DNA of 44,404 nt. Origin: JAPLYB01 sp964500015 (GTDB lineage: Archaea > Nanobdellota > Nanobdellia > Pacearchaeales > UBA284). The DNA is taken from assembly GCA_964500015.1 (NCBI GenBank), contig CAZCMN010000004.1, positions 1 to 44,404 of the forward strand, in the 5' to 3' direction. The notes under the pieces are model-generated. The model made no database searches. It saw only the letters and a list, made by a program, of their open reading frames with translations, and was not told the origin of the DNA. This document shows, in pieces, positions 37,966 to 44,404 of the stretch (its first letter is position 1; each line of letters opens with the position of its first letter). A program made the position numbers and the translations under genes.

Positions 37966-37999
37966 TGTGCGCTTCAATTTTTATATTGTGCTTTGTTTT
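37966..37999 (+). repeat. 34-bp dispersed repeat, copy 1
   Basis: From TGTGCGCTTCAATTTT onward this matches the reverse complement of 43694-43727 at 33 of 34 positions. It lies in the 148-base gap between the GT2 and EamA genes; GCGAGGAA also occurs twice in this gap (about 37909 and 38029). No gene is seen. Confidence 0.85.
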
Positions 38000-38043
38000 T
38001 TAAGATCTAAATATTCTACCCTTTAGGGCGAGGAAATTCATTT

Positions 38044-38388
38044 TTATCTAGTTGTTAATATTATTCCTATGATAATTAATCCAACACCGAGCCATTTTAT
38101 TGCTGGAAATGGCTCTTTTAGTATAAAAAAAGAGAAGATAGAAATCCAGATATAACTTGTAGCAATCAAAGGATATAAAATTGATAAATTTCCCTGTTTA
38201 AGACACCATACAAAAAGGATTGCAGAAGTTGCATATAAAAAAACTCCAATCAAGAATTGGTAATTTTTTATCCAAGACCAGGGATTTAATGTAAAATCTC
38301 TTGAAGCTAATTTAAAAAGAATTTGCCCTGCAGATCCCAAAAAAGCACAAAATAATACTAATAAAATTATTATTGCAGGGGCGTTCAT
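38044..38388 (-). CDS. Small EamA/SMR-type membrane protein
   Basis: 114 residues, four hydrophobic helices. The text GSAGQILFKLASRDF, ATSAILFVWCLKQGNLSILYPLIATSYIWI and LGVGLIIIGIILTT fits the half-size EamA/SMR proteins, to which ArnE/ArnF belong. Those flip polyprenyl-phosphate aminosugars; given the ArnT-like and dolichyl-phosphate synthase-like genes nearby, a role in flipping a polyprenyl-phosphate sugar is plausible. As a four-helix protein it would act as a dimer. Ends 2 bases from the prefoldin stop side, same strand. Confidence 0.75.
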   Translation of the reverse strand: MNAPAIIILLVLFCAFLGSAGQILFKLASRDFTLNPWSWIKNYQFLIGVFLYATSAILFVWCLKQGNLSILYPLIATSYIWISIFSFFILKEPFPAIKWLGVGLIIIGIILTTR

Positions 38389-38389
38389 T

Positions 38390-38785
38390 TTATTTTTTGA
38401 CTTTACTTTCTATTTCATTGATAGCATTTAAGATAGCCTGGGCTTGTTCAGAAATCTTATCTTTGATTTGGGAGAATTCATCAATCTTATCATTTAAGAT
38501 ATCTTGTGCTTCTTCTACTGTTTTTTCAGCAAAAACCTTAGCTCCCAGATCAACAATTAATTTCTTTGTTTCTTGAATTTTTGTTTTTACAAAGATATTC
38601 TGCCCAATTGGAGCAAGAGTTTCAGTATTCTCTTTAGTTTCATCTAATTCTTGCAATGCCAAGCTGGTTAATTGCAATTCAGAAATATGTCTATCAACAA
38701 TCTGCAATTGTTGTTCAATCTCCTGTAATTTTGAACCATACATGTTTAGTTGGACCATATTACTTTCAAAATCTTCTTTTTCCAT
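38390..38785 (-). CDS. pfdA: Prefoldin subunit alpha
   Basis: 131 residues, a coiled-coil protein: heptads at both ends (KLQEIEQQLQIVDRHISELQ; DILNDKIDEFSQIKDKISE) with the beta-hairpin core APIGQNIFVKTKIQETKKLI and DLGAKVFAEKTVEEA between them, typical of archaeal alpha subunits. Two alpha and four beta subunits form a jellyfish-like holder that passes unfolded proteins to the thermosome. The beta subunit is not in this window. It sits 42 bases after the insertase gene. Confidence 0.9.
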   Translation of the reverse strand: MEKEDFESNMVQLNMYGSKLQEIEQQLQIVDRHISELQLTSLALQELDETKENTETLAPIGQNIFVKTKIQETKKLIVDLGAKVFAEKTVEEAQDILNDKIDEFSQIKDKISEQAQAILNAINEIESKVKK

Positions 38786-38827
38786 TATTAATTTTCCTGA
38801 TAGTTTTTAGTATTAATTACTTGATTT

Positions 38828-39271
38828 TCAGAATTTTAAAATCTTTCTAAATGCGAAACTGAAGATTAATCCCAGGACAACGTAACAAAAAAACCATCCC
38901 CCACCATTTCCAACAATAGGAAGATTAGTTCCCCAGTAGATTATATTCCCTATTTCAGCAAGAGCATAAGCTTGTTTTAATAAACCAAAGATAATAATTA
39001 CAGGAATAAATGTGATAATCATTGGCTTAAAACTCATTTTCATAGATTCCATGCTCAATTTCATTGTTTCTTCTTGAATTTCCTGAAGTCTTTTAGGATC
39101 TTTCAATCCTTTCATCTCTTTCCTAAGTTCTTTCTGCCTTTCATTAATTTCTTTGTATCTTCGATGATTAATAGTCAACTTATATACCCATGTCAATAAA
39201 AAAGTCATGACTCCTGTAAAAAGTATAACACTGACTATAGGGCTCCATTTAATGAAATCAATAATAAACAT
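38828..39271 (-). CDS. EMC3/TMCO1 and YidC-like membrane insertase (DUF106)
   Basis: 147 residues. TM1 near residues 10-30 (SPIVSVILFTGVMTFLLTWVY), a cytosolic coiled coil (YKEINERQKELRKEMKGLKDP), an amphipathic Met-rich stretch (MKLSMESMKMSFKPM) and two more helices. This is the archaeal DUF106 pattern, shown for other archaea to be Oxa1/YidC/Get1-like. It helps membrane proteins fold into the bilayer. The location directly after secY on the same strand, as in many archaea, supports the call. Confidence 0.92.
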   Translation of the reverse strand: MFIIDFIKWSPIVSVILFTGVMTFLLTWVYKLTINHRRYKEINERQKELRKEMKGLKDPKRLQEIQEETMKLSMESMKMSFKPMIITFIPVIIIFGLLKQAYALAEIGNIIYWGTNLPIVGNGGGWFFCYVVLGLIFSFAFRKILKF

Positions 39272-39327
39272 TTTAATATAAGCAAAATTTAACTTTTAAA
39301 CCTTCGTTTTTAACTACAAATAAATTT

Positions 39328-40719
39328 TTAATTGCCAATAAACTTTCTAGCTAATGGATTTGAATCCATCTGGTGTTGTTGAGCAATATCTTCATAGATC
39401 TTATATAATATCATAACTGAAAGAAGAATTCCTGTTCCTCTGACTAATGCTCCAGAAATATCTGCCAAAGCAGCTAATAAACCAACAGTGGCTCCGCCCA
39501 TTATTGTTAGGGGCATGATATACCTAGATAAGATAGATTCTATGACTCTTGGATCCCTTCTAAATCCTGAAACTTGTAATCCTGATCCTGAAATTTGTTC
39601 TGCCTGGCTTGAAGCATCCATTCCAGATGTTTTAACCCAGAAAACTGCGAACATTACTGAACCTGCAATCATAAATAAGATATAAAAAAAGGATTGCAAT
39701 AACATAACTGGCTGTAAAGAACCCTTAATAATATATTCTAAAAGTCCATTTGGTGGTGGAGAGAGCCAAAAAACTAATCCAGACTCTGCTACACCAGAAG
39801 TATTAAAATGTCCTAAAAAAGTTATTTTACCAGCTACTTTTTCTGCTAAAGTTGCAACTAACTGCAGATTTGCATGCAATGCAGCAGTTAAAATAACCGG
39901 AATATTACTTGTGTAAAAAAAGGAAAGGGGCCATCTTATATTAAAGCCGCGAATTCTTCCGAAAGACAGAGGAACTTCTACTTTTATAGCTTGAGTATAA
40001 ACTACAGCCAAGAAAATCAAAATAGTAGCTGCAATAGCTGCAAAAGCAACAGCAGCTGTAATCATTGATCCAGGATTTCCTGCATTAATCAAAGAATTAA
40101 TTAAAACAAGAACTTTTCCAGTAGGTTCAATTGTTTTTGCAGCGCCTAAAAATCCAAATGCCTTCGCGAACAATTGCCAAGCAACTCCCCCGACAATGAA
40201 TAATGAGATTCCCGACCCAAAACCATATTTAGATACAACTTCATCCATAAAAATAACTAATACTCCCCCAATGACTAGTTGTAGAACAACAAGCCATTCA
40301 TATCCTGGAACAGCTAATAATCCCTTCATCAAAACATAGATAAGTCCTTCAAAAACTACAAAAAATATTGACAGCATTTTTTGCAATCCCTCAAAGAATT
40401 TCTTTCCTTCAGGAGTTTTTGTATCTATGTTTATAAGTTTTGATCCGACTAATAACTGCAAAACAATAGATGCTGTAACAATCGGCCCGATTCCCAAGCT
40501 CATCAAACTTCCAAAACTTGCTCCAAAGATAATAGCTAAGAATTCAAATCTGCTTAAAGCAGATTCTTGTAATCTAAACAAAGGAATATTAGAAAGAACA
40601 AAGAAAAGAGCCAGAATAATCAAAGTCCATTTAAGTCTTATATTGAAGCCTAATTTTTTTTCTGTTGGACCCTTGACTTGGGGAAGATTTGCTAAGAGAT
40701 TCTTAAATGAAAATGGCAT
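39328..40719 (-). CDS. secY: Protein translocase subunit SecY
   Basis: 463 residues, ten helices. Typical points: SLGIGPIVTASIVLQLL (plug and TM2 region), YGFGSGISLFIVGGVAWQ, the cytosolic loops with PLSFGRIRGFNIRWPLSFFYTSNIPVI-type text, and QISGSGLQVSGFRRDPRVIE before TM9, followed by LARKFIGN at the end. It forms the channel for protein export and membrane insertion; SecD and SecF lie at 7.9-10.8 kb. The start is 9 bases from the uL15 stop, so L15 and SecY are co-transcribed, as in most archaea. Confidence 0.97.
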   Translation of the reverse strand: MPFSFKNLLANLPQVKGPTEKKLGFNIRLKWTLIILALFFVLSNIPLFRLQESALSRFEFLAIIFGASFGSLMSLGIGPIVTASIVLQLLVGSKLINIDTKTPEGKKFFEGLQKMLSIFFVVFEGLIYVLMKGLLAVPGYEWLVVLQLVIGGVLVIFMDEVVSKYGFGSGISLFIVGGVAWQLFAKAFGFLGAAKTIEPTGKVLVLINSLINAGNPGSMITAAVAFAAIAATILIFLAVVYTQAIKVEVPLSFGRIRGFNIRWPLSFFYTSNIPVILTAALHANLQLVATLAEKVAGKITFLGHFNTSGVAESGLVFWLSPPPNGLLEYIIKGSLQPVMLLQSFFYILFMIAGSVMFAVFWVKTSGMDASSQAEQISGSGLQVSGFRRDPRVIESILSRYIMPLTIMGGATVGLLAALADISGALVRGTGILLSVMILYKIYEDIAQQHQMDSNPLARKFIGN

Positions 40720-40727
40720 TTTTTGAT

Positions 40728-41162
40728 TTATTTAACTAGTTTTTCAGCTACTCCGCCAGCTTTTACTATTTTTTCTTCAGCTTTTTTTGAAAAACTATTT
40801 GCTTTAATAAAAAGTTTTTTATCAACTTTTCCAGTAGAAAGAATTTTATAACCTTTTAATTCAATCTTATAACCATCTTTCTCTTTAATTGCTTTCTTTT
40901 CATTAATAAGACTCTTGATTTTATCATTGATATACCCAATATTGATTGCTAAACCTCTCTTTTGTCTGCTTTTAAAACCTGTTTTTCCAAAATAATCTGG
41001 ATGATATTTTAGTCTCCAAGTTACTTTTTGCCCAGCTCTTTTTCCAGTTCCAGCCATTCCTTTTCCACCTTTGCTTCCTTTTCCTCTATGCTTGAATTTC
41101 TGGCCATAACCGCAGGTTCTTCTTCCCCTTATTCTTGAACGTTTTGATCTTTTGCTATACAT
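40728..41162 (-). CDS. rpl15: 50S ribosomal protein uL15
   Basis: 144 residues, basic. The N-terminus SKRSRIRGRRTCGYGQKFKH and KGGKGMAGTGKRAGQK is the Gly/Lys/Arg-rich stretch of archaeal/eukaryotic L15 (L27a), and the fold ends with IKANSFSKKAEEKIVKAGG. It binds 23S rRNA at the base of the central protuberance. Operon with secY and the insertase gene. The 114 bases upstream (41163-41276) hold a dispersed repeat and a hairpin and no gene. Confidence 0.95.
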   Translation of the reverse strand: MYSKRSKRSRIRGRRTCGYGQKFKHRGKGSKGGKGMAGTGKRAGQKVTWRLKYHPDYFGKTGFKSRQKRGLAINIGYINDKIKSLINEKKAIKEKDGYKIELKGYKILSTGKVDKKLFIKANSFSKKAEEKIVKAGGVAEKLVK

Positions 41163-41190
41163 TTTTTATTTATGTTAAGTTCTTAATTTA

Positions 41191-41210
41191 AATCTTCGCG
41201 CTTTGCTTGA
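41191..41210 (-). repeat. 20-bp dispersed repeat, copy 2
   Basis: The minus strand is identical to 9078-9097. Both copies lie in gaps next to translation or secretion genes and both have CTTACA nearby (here the minus-strand sequence TTACACCTACATT and plus AACTTACAG). Confidence 0.75.
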
Positions 41211-41236
41211 AATGTAGGTGTAATTTAACTTACAGA

Positions 41237-41254
41237 TCTCGCTTGAGAGCGAGA
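41237..41254. other. Perfect 7-bp hairpin after the L40e gene
   Basis: TCTCGCT and AGCGAGA surround TGAG. It lies 23 bases beyond the L40e stop, in the leader of the rpl15 transcript. On the plus strand a T-rich run follows, but no plus gene ends here, so a rho-independent terminator is not likely. Confidence 0.45.
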
Positions 41255-41276
41255 AGCTTTTTGTTTTTTCCTAGTT

Positions 41277-41450
41277 TTACTTGACAACCTTTCTGCTTTT
41301 TGGCTTGAAAACCTTTCCCTTGCAGTTCCTGCATCTAATAGCACCTTCAGTGATTCTTCTAGATTCTGCTCTTATTTTTGTCCCACATCCTCTGCAGACA
41401 AAGATATTTTTGAACAACCTTGCTTGTGCCGCTGCAATTTTTCCTGCCAT
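41277..41450 (-). CDS. rpl40e: 50S ribosomal protein L40e
   Basis: About 57 residues from the ATG at 41450 (MAGKIAAAQARLF), preferred to the upstream ATG at 41486, which would add only a 12-residue AT-rich leader. The zinc ribbon is VCRGCGTKIRAESRR and RCRNCKGKVFKPKSR, with the basic tail of L40e. The family's archaeal members are about 50 residues. A TATA-like element within ACATATAAAG (minus strand, ~41452-41461) lies too near for a leaderless start, so transcription may begin further upstream. Confidence 0.9.
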   Translation of the reverse strand: MAGKIAAAQARLFKNIFVCRGCGTKIRAESRRITEGAIRCRNCKGKVFKPKSRKVVK

Positions 41451-41478
41451 CTTTATATGTATGTTTTTTATGTAATTG

Positions 41479-41513
41479 TTTTGCACAACGTGAACTTACA
41501 AGTTCATGCAAAA
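41479..41513. other. Nested inverted repeats upstream of L40e
   Basis: TTTTGCA (41479-41485) pairs with TGCAAAA (41507-41513), enclosing TGAACTT/AAGTTCA (41491-41506) with a two-base loop. In the transcript of L40e it would be in the leader, 29 bases before the ATG. A regulatory structure or a protein operator is possible. Confidence 0.5.
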
Positions 41514-41553
41514 CTTTTGTTTAGTTTTATGTTTATTATTAACTTACATCTTA

Positions 41554-41946
41554 TTATGCTAATCTTTTAAGTATTTTTTTATTATCTACAACCCAGTATT
41601 CTATGTTCCTGTTCTCTTCTAATTCATTTAAAAGGTCTTGAGAAACTTGAACATCTAAAGTTTCAAAACTTTCTAAATCCATCACACTTGCAGTCCCTTT
41701 TAACTTGTCAAAACTTAAAACTTGGGCTCTTCTTTTTTCAATCATCGGAATTTCAAATCTTTCAGATCCTGGAACAGCAACAATTTTCTTTTTATCATCT
41801 GCAATTCCAATAGCTTCTATTCGGCATTTACTTGCTCCATGTTTTCCTGATTTGCTGATATCTATGCCCTTAACAGTACAAGAAACACCATCAATTAAGA
41901 TATTATTTCCTACTTTTACATTATTTGCATCAATCAGACTTGTCAT
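41554..41946 (-). CDS. eif5a: Translation factor aIF5A (hypusine-containing)
   Basis: 130 residues, two beta domains. The modification loop is ISKSGKHGASKCRIEA; K35 in GKHG is the lysine turned into (deoxy)hypusine. The C-terminal OB-like half ends with NRNIEYWVVDNKKILKRLA. It helps ribosomes pass proline-rich and other difficult stretches. The agmatine made by the arginine decarboxylase at 4.3 kb may feed the polyamine needed for that modification, by inference from archaeal pathways. 67-base gap to the next gene upstream. Confidence 0.95.
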   Translation of the reverse strand: MTSLIDANNVKVGNNILIDGVSCTVKGIDISKSGKHGASKCRIEAIGIADDKKKIVAVPGSERFEIPMIEKRRAQVLSFDKLKGTASVMDLESFETLDVQVSQDLLNELEENRNIEYWVVDNKKILKRLA

Positions 41947-42012
41947 TTTTAATTAATATTAATTAATTCTTAATACCAACTTAAGAAAAAAATTGTTTTT
42001 AAATGTTGGCTT

Positions 42013-42390
42013 TTAATCACCTTGGTATACAACAGAACCATTCACTATCGAACGTGAATTAAAATCAGCTAATATCTTTGCTAATTTACACTTATTTGTT
42101 CCTTTTGGAATTTCAACATCAGACATCTTAAATTTCCCAATTCTACCAGTTATATAGGGTTTTTTTCTAGGAGATTCTTGAACAACAGCTACTAAATCTA
42201 CTTTTGGTTCAGGTTTGAGTAAAGCTCTCCAACCAGGCCGTTGTCTTAAAATAAGTAGTCTACTTTCAGCACTAGCGTATCCTATCAAGTGTCCTGGAAT
42301 TTGTTTATCTCTTAAAAAAAGCTCATCTCCAATTTGAACATAATCTAACTCTGTTCTAGTGTAATAAATAGCAACTGTTTGTTCTGGCAT
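42013..42390 (-). CDS. Unknown soluble protein, 125 residues
   Basis: Not recognised. No membrane segment. The sequence looks beta-rich with regular hydrophobic/charged alternation (QIGDELFLRDKQIPGHLIGYASAESRLLIL) and has KPYITGRIGKFKMSDVEIPKGT near the end. Lies 1 base from the end of its upstream neighbour (42392-42811) on the same strand, so the two form an operon with a leaderless promoter at 42831-42840 and may encode partners. Confidence 0.6.
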   Translation of the reverse strand: MPEQTVAIYYTRTELDYVQIGDELFLRDKQIPGHLIGYASAESRLLILRQRPGWRALLKPEPKVDLVAVVQESPRKKPYITGRIGKFKMSDVEIPKGTNKCKLAKILADFNSRSIVNGSVVYQGD

Positions 42391-42391
42391 T

Positions 42392-42811
42392 TTAGAAATT
42401 ACTCTTTATCTTCTTCTTTATATCCTCTAAATCCTTTTTTCTAGATTTTTTTCCTCTTTTTTCCATTTTTGGAAAAACAATGCTTGTTTTTGAATTACTT
42501 GGGATAGTTACTGGTTTTCTCTGAGCAATCTCTTTCATTATCCTCTCAACTTCAGACATTGCTTTGTCTCTTGCTTCTCTAGACTGGACTTTTTCAACTT
42601 TTTTAGGAGAAATTTCTTTTAAGACTCCCTCAAATAATTGGATTTTTAATTCTTGTTCATAAAGTTTTTTAGCCATTATTCCCAGAGCAGTCCATAATTG
42701 TGCATTTGCTGGCTTGTCAGCATTTTTATAAGCTGGAAAGAAATTTGTTTTCTTGATTAAATCATCTATATACAAAGCAATTTCCTTATTAAGACCCTTT
42801 CGCCATTCCAT
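42392..42811 (-). CDS. Unknown basic protein, 139 residues
   Basis: Not recognised. The N-terminal half is helical and amphipathic (GLNKEIALYIDDLIKKTNFF; LWTALGIMAKKLYEQELKIQLF) and the C-terminal half is a basic linker with KRGKKSRKKDLEDIKKKIKS. The tail may bind nucleic acid or the ribosome. A TATA box 20-29 bases ahead of its ATG at 42811 implies a leaderless transcript and makes it the first gene of a pair. Confidence 0.6.
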   Translation of the reverse strand: MEWRKGLNKEIALYIDDLIKKTNFFPAYKNADKPANAQLWTALGIMAKKLYEQELKIQLFEGVLKEISPKKVEKVQSREARDKAMSEVERIMKEIAQRKPVTIPSNSKTSIVFPKMEKRGKKSRKKDLEDIKKKIKSNF

Positions 42812-42830
42812 TAAAATAAAGGCCCATTAT

Positions 42831-42840
42831 TGTATATAAA
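42831..42840 (-). promoter_or_regulatory. TATA box of the two-gene unknown operon
   Basis: The minus strand reads TTTATATACA, 20-29 bases upstream of the ATG at 42811. Confidence 0.6.
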
Positions 42841-42915
42841 GATTATTGTAATTTATTGTAATGTGTCAAGAACTATACACCAAAAGAGACTATTATCCCG
42901 GTTCTTGAGCATCCC

Positions 42916-42969
42916 AAAAATGTTTTCATTTTTTAGGATATTAACTAGAAAAAGACGATATGTCTTTTT
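42916..42969. repeat. Two A/T-rich hairpins in a divergent gap
   Basis: AAAAATG/CATTTTT around TTTT (42916-42933) and AAAAAGAC/GTCTTTTT around GATAT (42949-42969). They lie between the divergent promoters at 42831 and 42987 and resemble the hairpins at 2629-2714. Confidence 0.5.
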
Positions 42970-42986
42970 TATTTTTCTAAATAACA

Positions 42987-42994
42987 TTTAAAAA
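42987..42994 (+). promoter_or_regulatory. TATA box of the FKBP gene
   Basis: TTTAAAAA lies 22-29 bases before the ATG at 43016, fitting a leaderless mRNA. Confidence 0.6.
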
Positions 42995-43015
42995 CCACTT
43001 TCTTCTAAACAATTT

Positions 43016-43681
43016 ATGAAGACCAAAAAAAATGATTTTGTTGAAATAGAATTTACAGGAACAGCAAATGGCCAGGTTTTTGATACAACAAATTTAGAAG
43101 AAGCAAAAAAATCAGGCTTAGCAGACGAAAATATGAAAGATAGGTTTAAACCAATGAAATTATGTATTGGCCAGGAAATGATTTTAAAAGCAATAGATAA
43201 AGCTCTAGAAGACAAAGAAGTCAATGAAGAATTTTCTCTTGATTTGAAAGAAAGAGAAGCTTATGGCAAAAGAGAATCAAAATTAATAAAAACAGTTCCT
43301 TTAACAGCTTTTCAAGAAATGCCTCAGCGAGGAATGTTTGTCAATGTAAATGGAATGGTTGCTAAAGTCATTTCTATAAGTTCTGGAAGAGTCATTATAG
43401 ACATGAATCATCCCTTAGCTGGAAAAGAATTGTATTATAAAGTAAAAATTTTAAAGATAATTGAAGATAAACTGGAAAAAGTAAAAGTGATTACTGGCTT
43501 CTTCGGAATTAATTCTGATTCAGTTTTTTTAGAAAATGAAAAAATTGTAATAAAGACAAAAACCCCCGAAATAATACAAAATCAAGTTAAGAAAAAGATT
43601 AAAGACATTCTTTCTTTAGAAACAGAATTCAAAGAAGATAAAAAAGAAAAACTTGAAGATACTCTAGAAAAAAAGAGTTAG
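43016..43681 (+). CDS. FKBP-type peptidyl-prolyl isomerase, SlyD-like long form
   Basis: 221 residues. The FKBP fold is split as in SlyD: VEIEFTGTANGQVFDTT and LCIGQEMILKAIDKAL first, then an insert-in-flap domain (KTVPLTAFQEMPQRGMFVNVNGMVAKVISIS), then VIIDMNHPLAGKELYYKVKIL closing the fold. About 65 extra residues follow (VKVITGFFGINSDSVFLEN...), ending in charged coil, as in the longer archaeal FKBPs. It speeds cis-trans proline steps in folding proteins, in the cytosol. It lies just upstream of ftsZ, but separated by 151 bases with its own promoter. Confidence 0.93.
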   Translation: MKTKKNDFVEIEFTGTANGQVFDTTNLEEAKKSGLADENMKDRFKPMKLCIGQEMILKAIDKALEDKEVNEEFSLDLKEREAYGKRESKLIKTVPLTAFQEMPQRGMFVNVNGMVAKVISISSGRVIIDMNHPLAGKELYYKVKILKIIEDKLEKVKVITGFFGINSDSVFLENEKIVIKTKTPEIIQNQVKKKIKDILSLETEFKEDKKEKLEDTLEKKS

Positions 43682-43693
43682 GTATTGATAGAC

Positions 43694-43727
43694 AAAACAA
43701 AGCGCAATATAAAAATTGAAGCGCACA
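43694..43727 (-). repeat. 34-bp dispersed repeat, copy 2
   Basis: The reverse complement matches 37966-37999 with one difference (C for T in ATTGCGC/ATTGTGC). Sits in the leader region of ftsZ, ~60 bases upstream of the likely TATA box. Confidence 0.85.
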
Positions 43728-43785
43728 AAAATATTACTTCATTTATATAATTAACACAAAGAGACTTATCTCTTATACCTTCATA

Positions 43786-43799
43786 ATATTTAAATATAC
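43786..43799 (+). promoter_or_regulatory. TATA box of ftsZ
   Basis: ATATTTAAATATAC lies ~35-48 bases before the ATG at 43833. Start of transcription is expected near 43820, leaving a short leader with GAGGAAG (43821-43827) as Shine-Dalgarno; an AGAGA/TCTCT hairpin stands upstream at about 43760. Confidence 0.5.
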
Positions 43800-43832
43800 T
43801 TTTAGGGTTGTTTTTGAATAGAGGAAGAAAAG

Positions 43833-44404
43833 ATGGCAGAACTAACAAAAGTAAGGGAAGAAACCCAAGATATTGATAAGGAATTAGAGGAAATTCTAAA
43901 CAGGCAAAAAGCTTCTATTAAAGTTTTTGGTGTTGGTGGCGGCGGCAATAACACTTTAACTAGGATGAAAGAAATAGGCATTAAAGGAGCTGAATGCATT
44001 GCGATAAATACAGATGCCCAAGATTTACTCTATACTTATGCTGACTCAAAAATTCTAATTGGAAGAGAATTAACTCATGGTCTGGGGGCAGGGTCAAATC
44101 CACAAGTTGGAGAAGAAGCTGCTAAAGAATCTGAACATGAGATAAAGCAAAAATTACAAGGTGCTGATATGATTTTTATAACCTGCGGCTTAGGCGGCGG
44201 AACAGGAACAGGAGCTGCTCCTGTTGTTGCTCAAGTAGCTAAAAGACTTGGTGCTCTAACAATAGCTGTTGTAACAATTCCATTTACAATTGAAGGCCAG
44301 AAAAGATACGAGAATGCAATGAATGGGTTAGAAAGAATGGAAGATGTTGTTGATACTTTAATTGTAATCCCAAATGATAAATTACTTGAACTAGCTCCTG
44401 ACCT
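43833..44404 (+). CDS. ftsZ: Cell division protein FtsZ (3' end outside window)
   Basis: About 190 residues of the N-terminal GTPase half are present. Motifs: VFGVGGGGNNTLTRM, CIAINTDAQDL, GADMIFITCGLGGGTGTGAAPVVA (tubulin signature GGGTGTG), GALTIAVVTIPFTIEGQKR and DTLIVIPNDKLLELAPD. FtsZ polymerises with GTP at mid-cell to form the division ring. The ~33 polar residues before the first strand are helical (REETQDIDKELEEILNRQK). The start at 43833 follows GAGGAAG by a good spacing. The gene runs off the window. Confidence 0.97.
   Translation, partial: MAELTKVREETQDIDKELEEILNRQKASIKVFGVGGGGNNTLTRMKEIGIKGAECIAINTDAQDLLYTYADSKILIGRELTHGLGAGSNPQVGEEAAKESEHEIKQKLQGADMIFITCGLGGGTGTGAAPVVAQVAKRLGALTIAVVTIPFTIEGQKRYENAMNGLERMEDVVDTLIVIPNDKLLELAPD

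Noticed and set aside
41237..41270. Rho-independent terminator on the plus strand (hairpin followed by T-run)
   Set aside because: No plus-strand gene ends there; neighbouring genes are on the minus strand and archaea do not generally use this type.
1..44404. CRISPR array, transposase or prophage genes
   Set aside because: No regularly spaced repeats, no transposase or phage structural gene was found in any frame; the only mobile-type gene is the LAGLIDADG endonuclease.

Overview
The window looks like a chromosomal segment of a small-genome, AT-rich archaeon, most likely a DPANN lineage of the Pacearchaeota/Woesearchaeota kind. The support is a set of archaeal or eukaryote-like genes: RNA polymerase subunit N, RNase P component 4, prefoldin alpha, eIF5A, ribosomal proteins L40e and uL15, SecY and SecD/SecF, an EMC3/YidC-like insertase, pyruvoyl-dependent arginine decarboxylase and AglB. 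Other signs are a stand-alone 5S rRNA, tRNAs without an encoded CCA, a bulge-helix-bulge tRNA intron, and TATA boxes about 25 bases ahead of start codons (leaderless genes). The lineage is an inference from gene content; there is no 16S rRNA here.

Layout. 1-2.4 kb: cut-off ABC ATPase, cysteine-rich membrane-anchored protein, rpoN, RNase P component. 2.5-2.9 kb: 5S rRNA and tRNA-Leu with a cluster of hairpins between them. 2.9-6.6 kb: cupin, MTH1-like Nudix, PIN protein, arginine decarboxylase, thioredoxin reductase, metallo-beta-lactamase-fold protein. 6.7-7.9 kb: tRNA-Arg, then a rearranged tRNA-Gly locus with a LAGLIDADG endonuclease. 7.9-10.8 kb: secF and secD. 11.0-12.6 kb: a membrane protein followed by an ECF-type S component plus DUF4430 protein, bracketed by a ~40-bp direct repeat.

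12.6-33.6 kb is a large surface-glycan / N-glycosylation island, almost all on the minus strand. It holds two oligosaccharide flippases, two WecB-type 2-epimerases, several glycosyltransferases and methyltransferases, a B12-binding radical SAM enzyme, a cytidylyltransferase/SDR/CDP-alcohol transferase set, a GlcNAc-1-phosphate transferase (first lipid-linked step), the oligosaccharyltransferase AglB (last step) and a SpoIIM-family membrane protein. 34-38 kb adds a ribose-1,5-bisphosphate isomerase-like protein, a HAD phosphatase, two more membrane or lipid-linked glycosyltransferases and a small EamA/SMR-type membrane protein. 38.4-44.4 kb is housekeeping: prefoldin, insertase, SecY, uL15, L40e, eIF5A, two unknown genes, a SlyD-like FKBP and the start of ftsZ.

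Most notable points: (1) at tRNA-Gly(UCC) a homing-endonuclease gene sits between an abandoned tRNA 5' half and a complete tRNA gene whose own 5' half overlaps the 3' end of the endonuclease ORF and carries a 31-nt D-loop intron with a bulge-helix-bulge; (2) a GT4 glycosyltransferase is split exactly at its domain boundary with a FkbM methyltransferase gene between the halves; (3) a putative corrinoid-type uptake pair is flanked by direct repeats copied from the end of the neighbouring gene; (4) families of small palindromes and dispersed repeats occur, including a 42-bp palindromic element inside the trxB reading frame and a hairpin that could mask a start codon.
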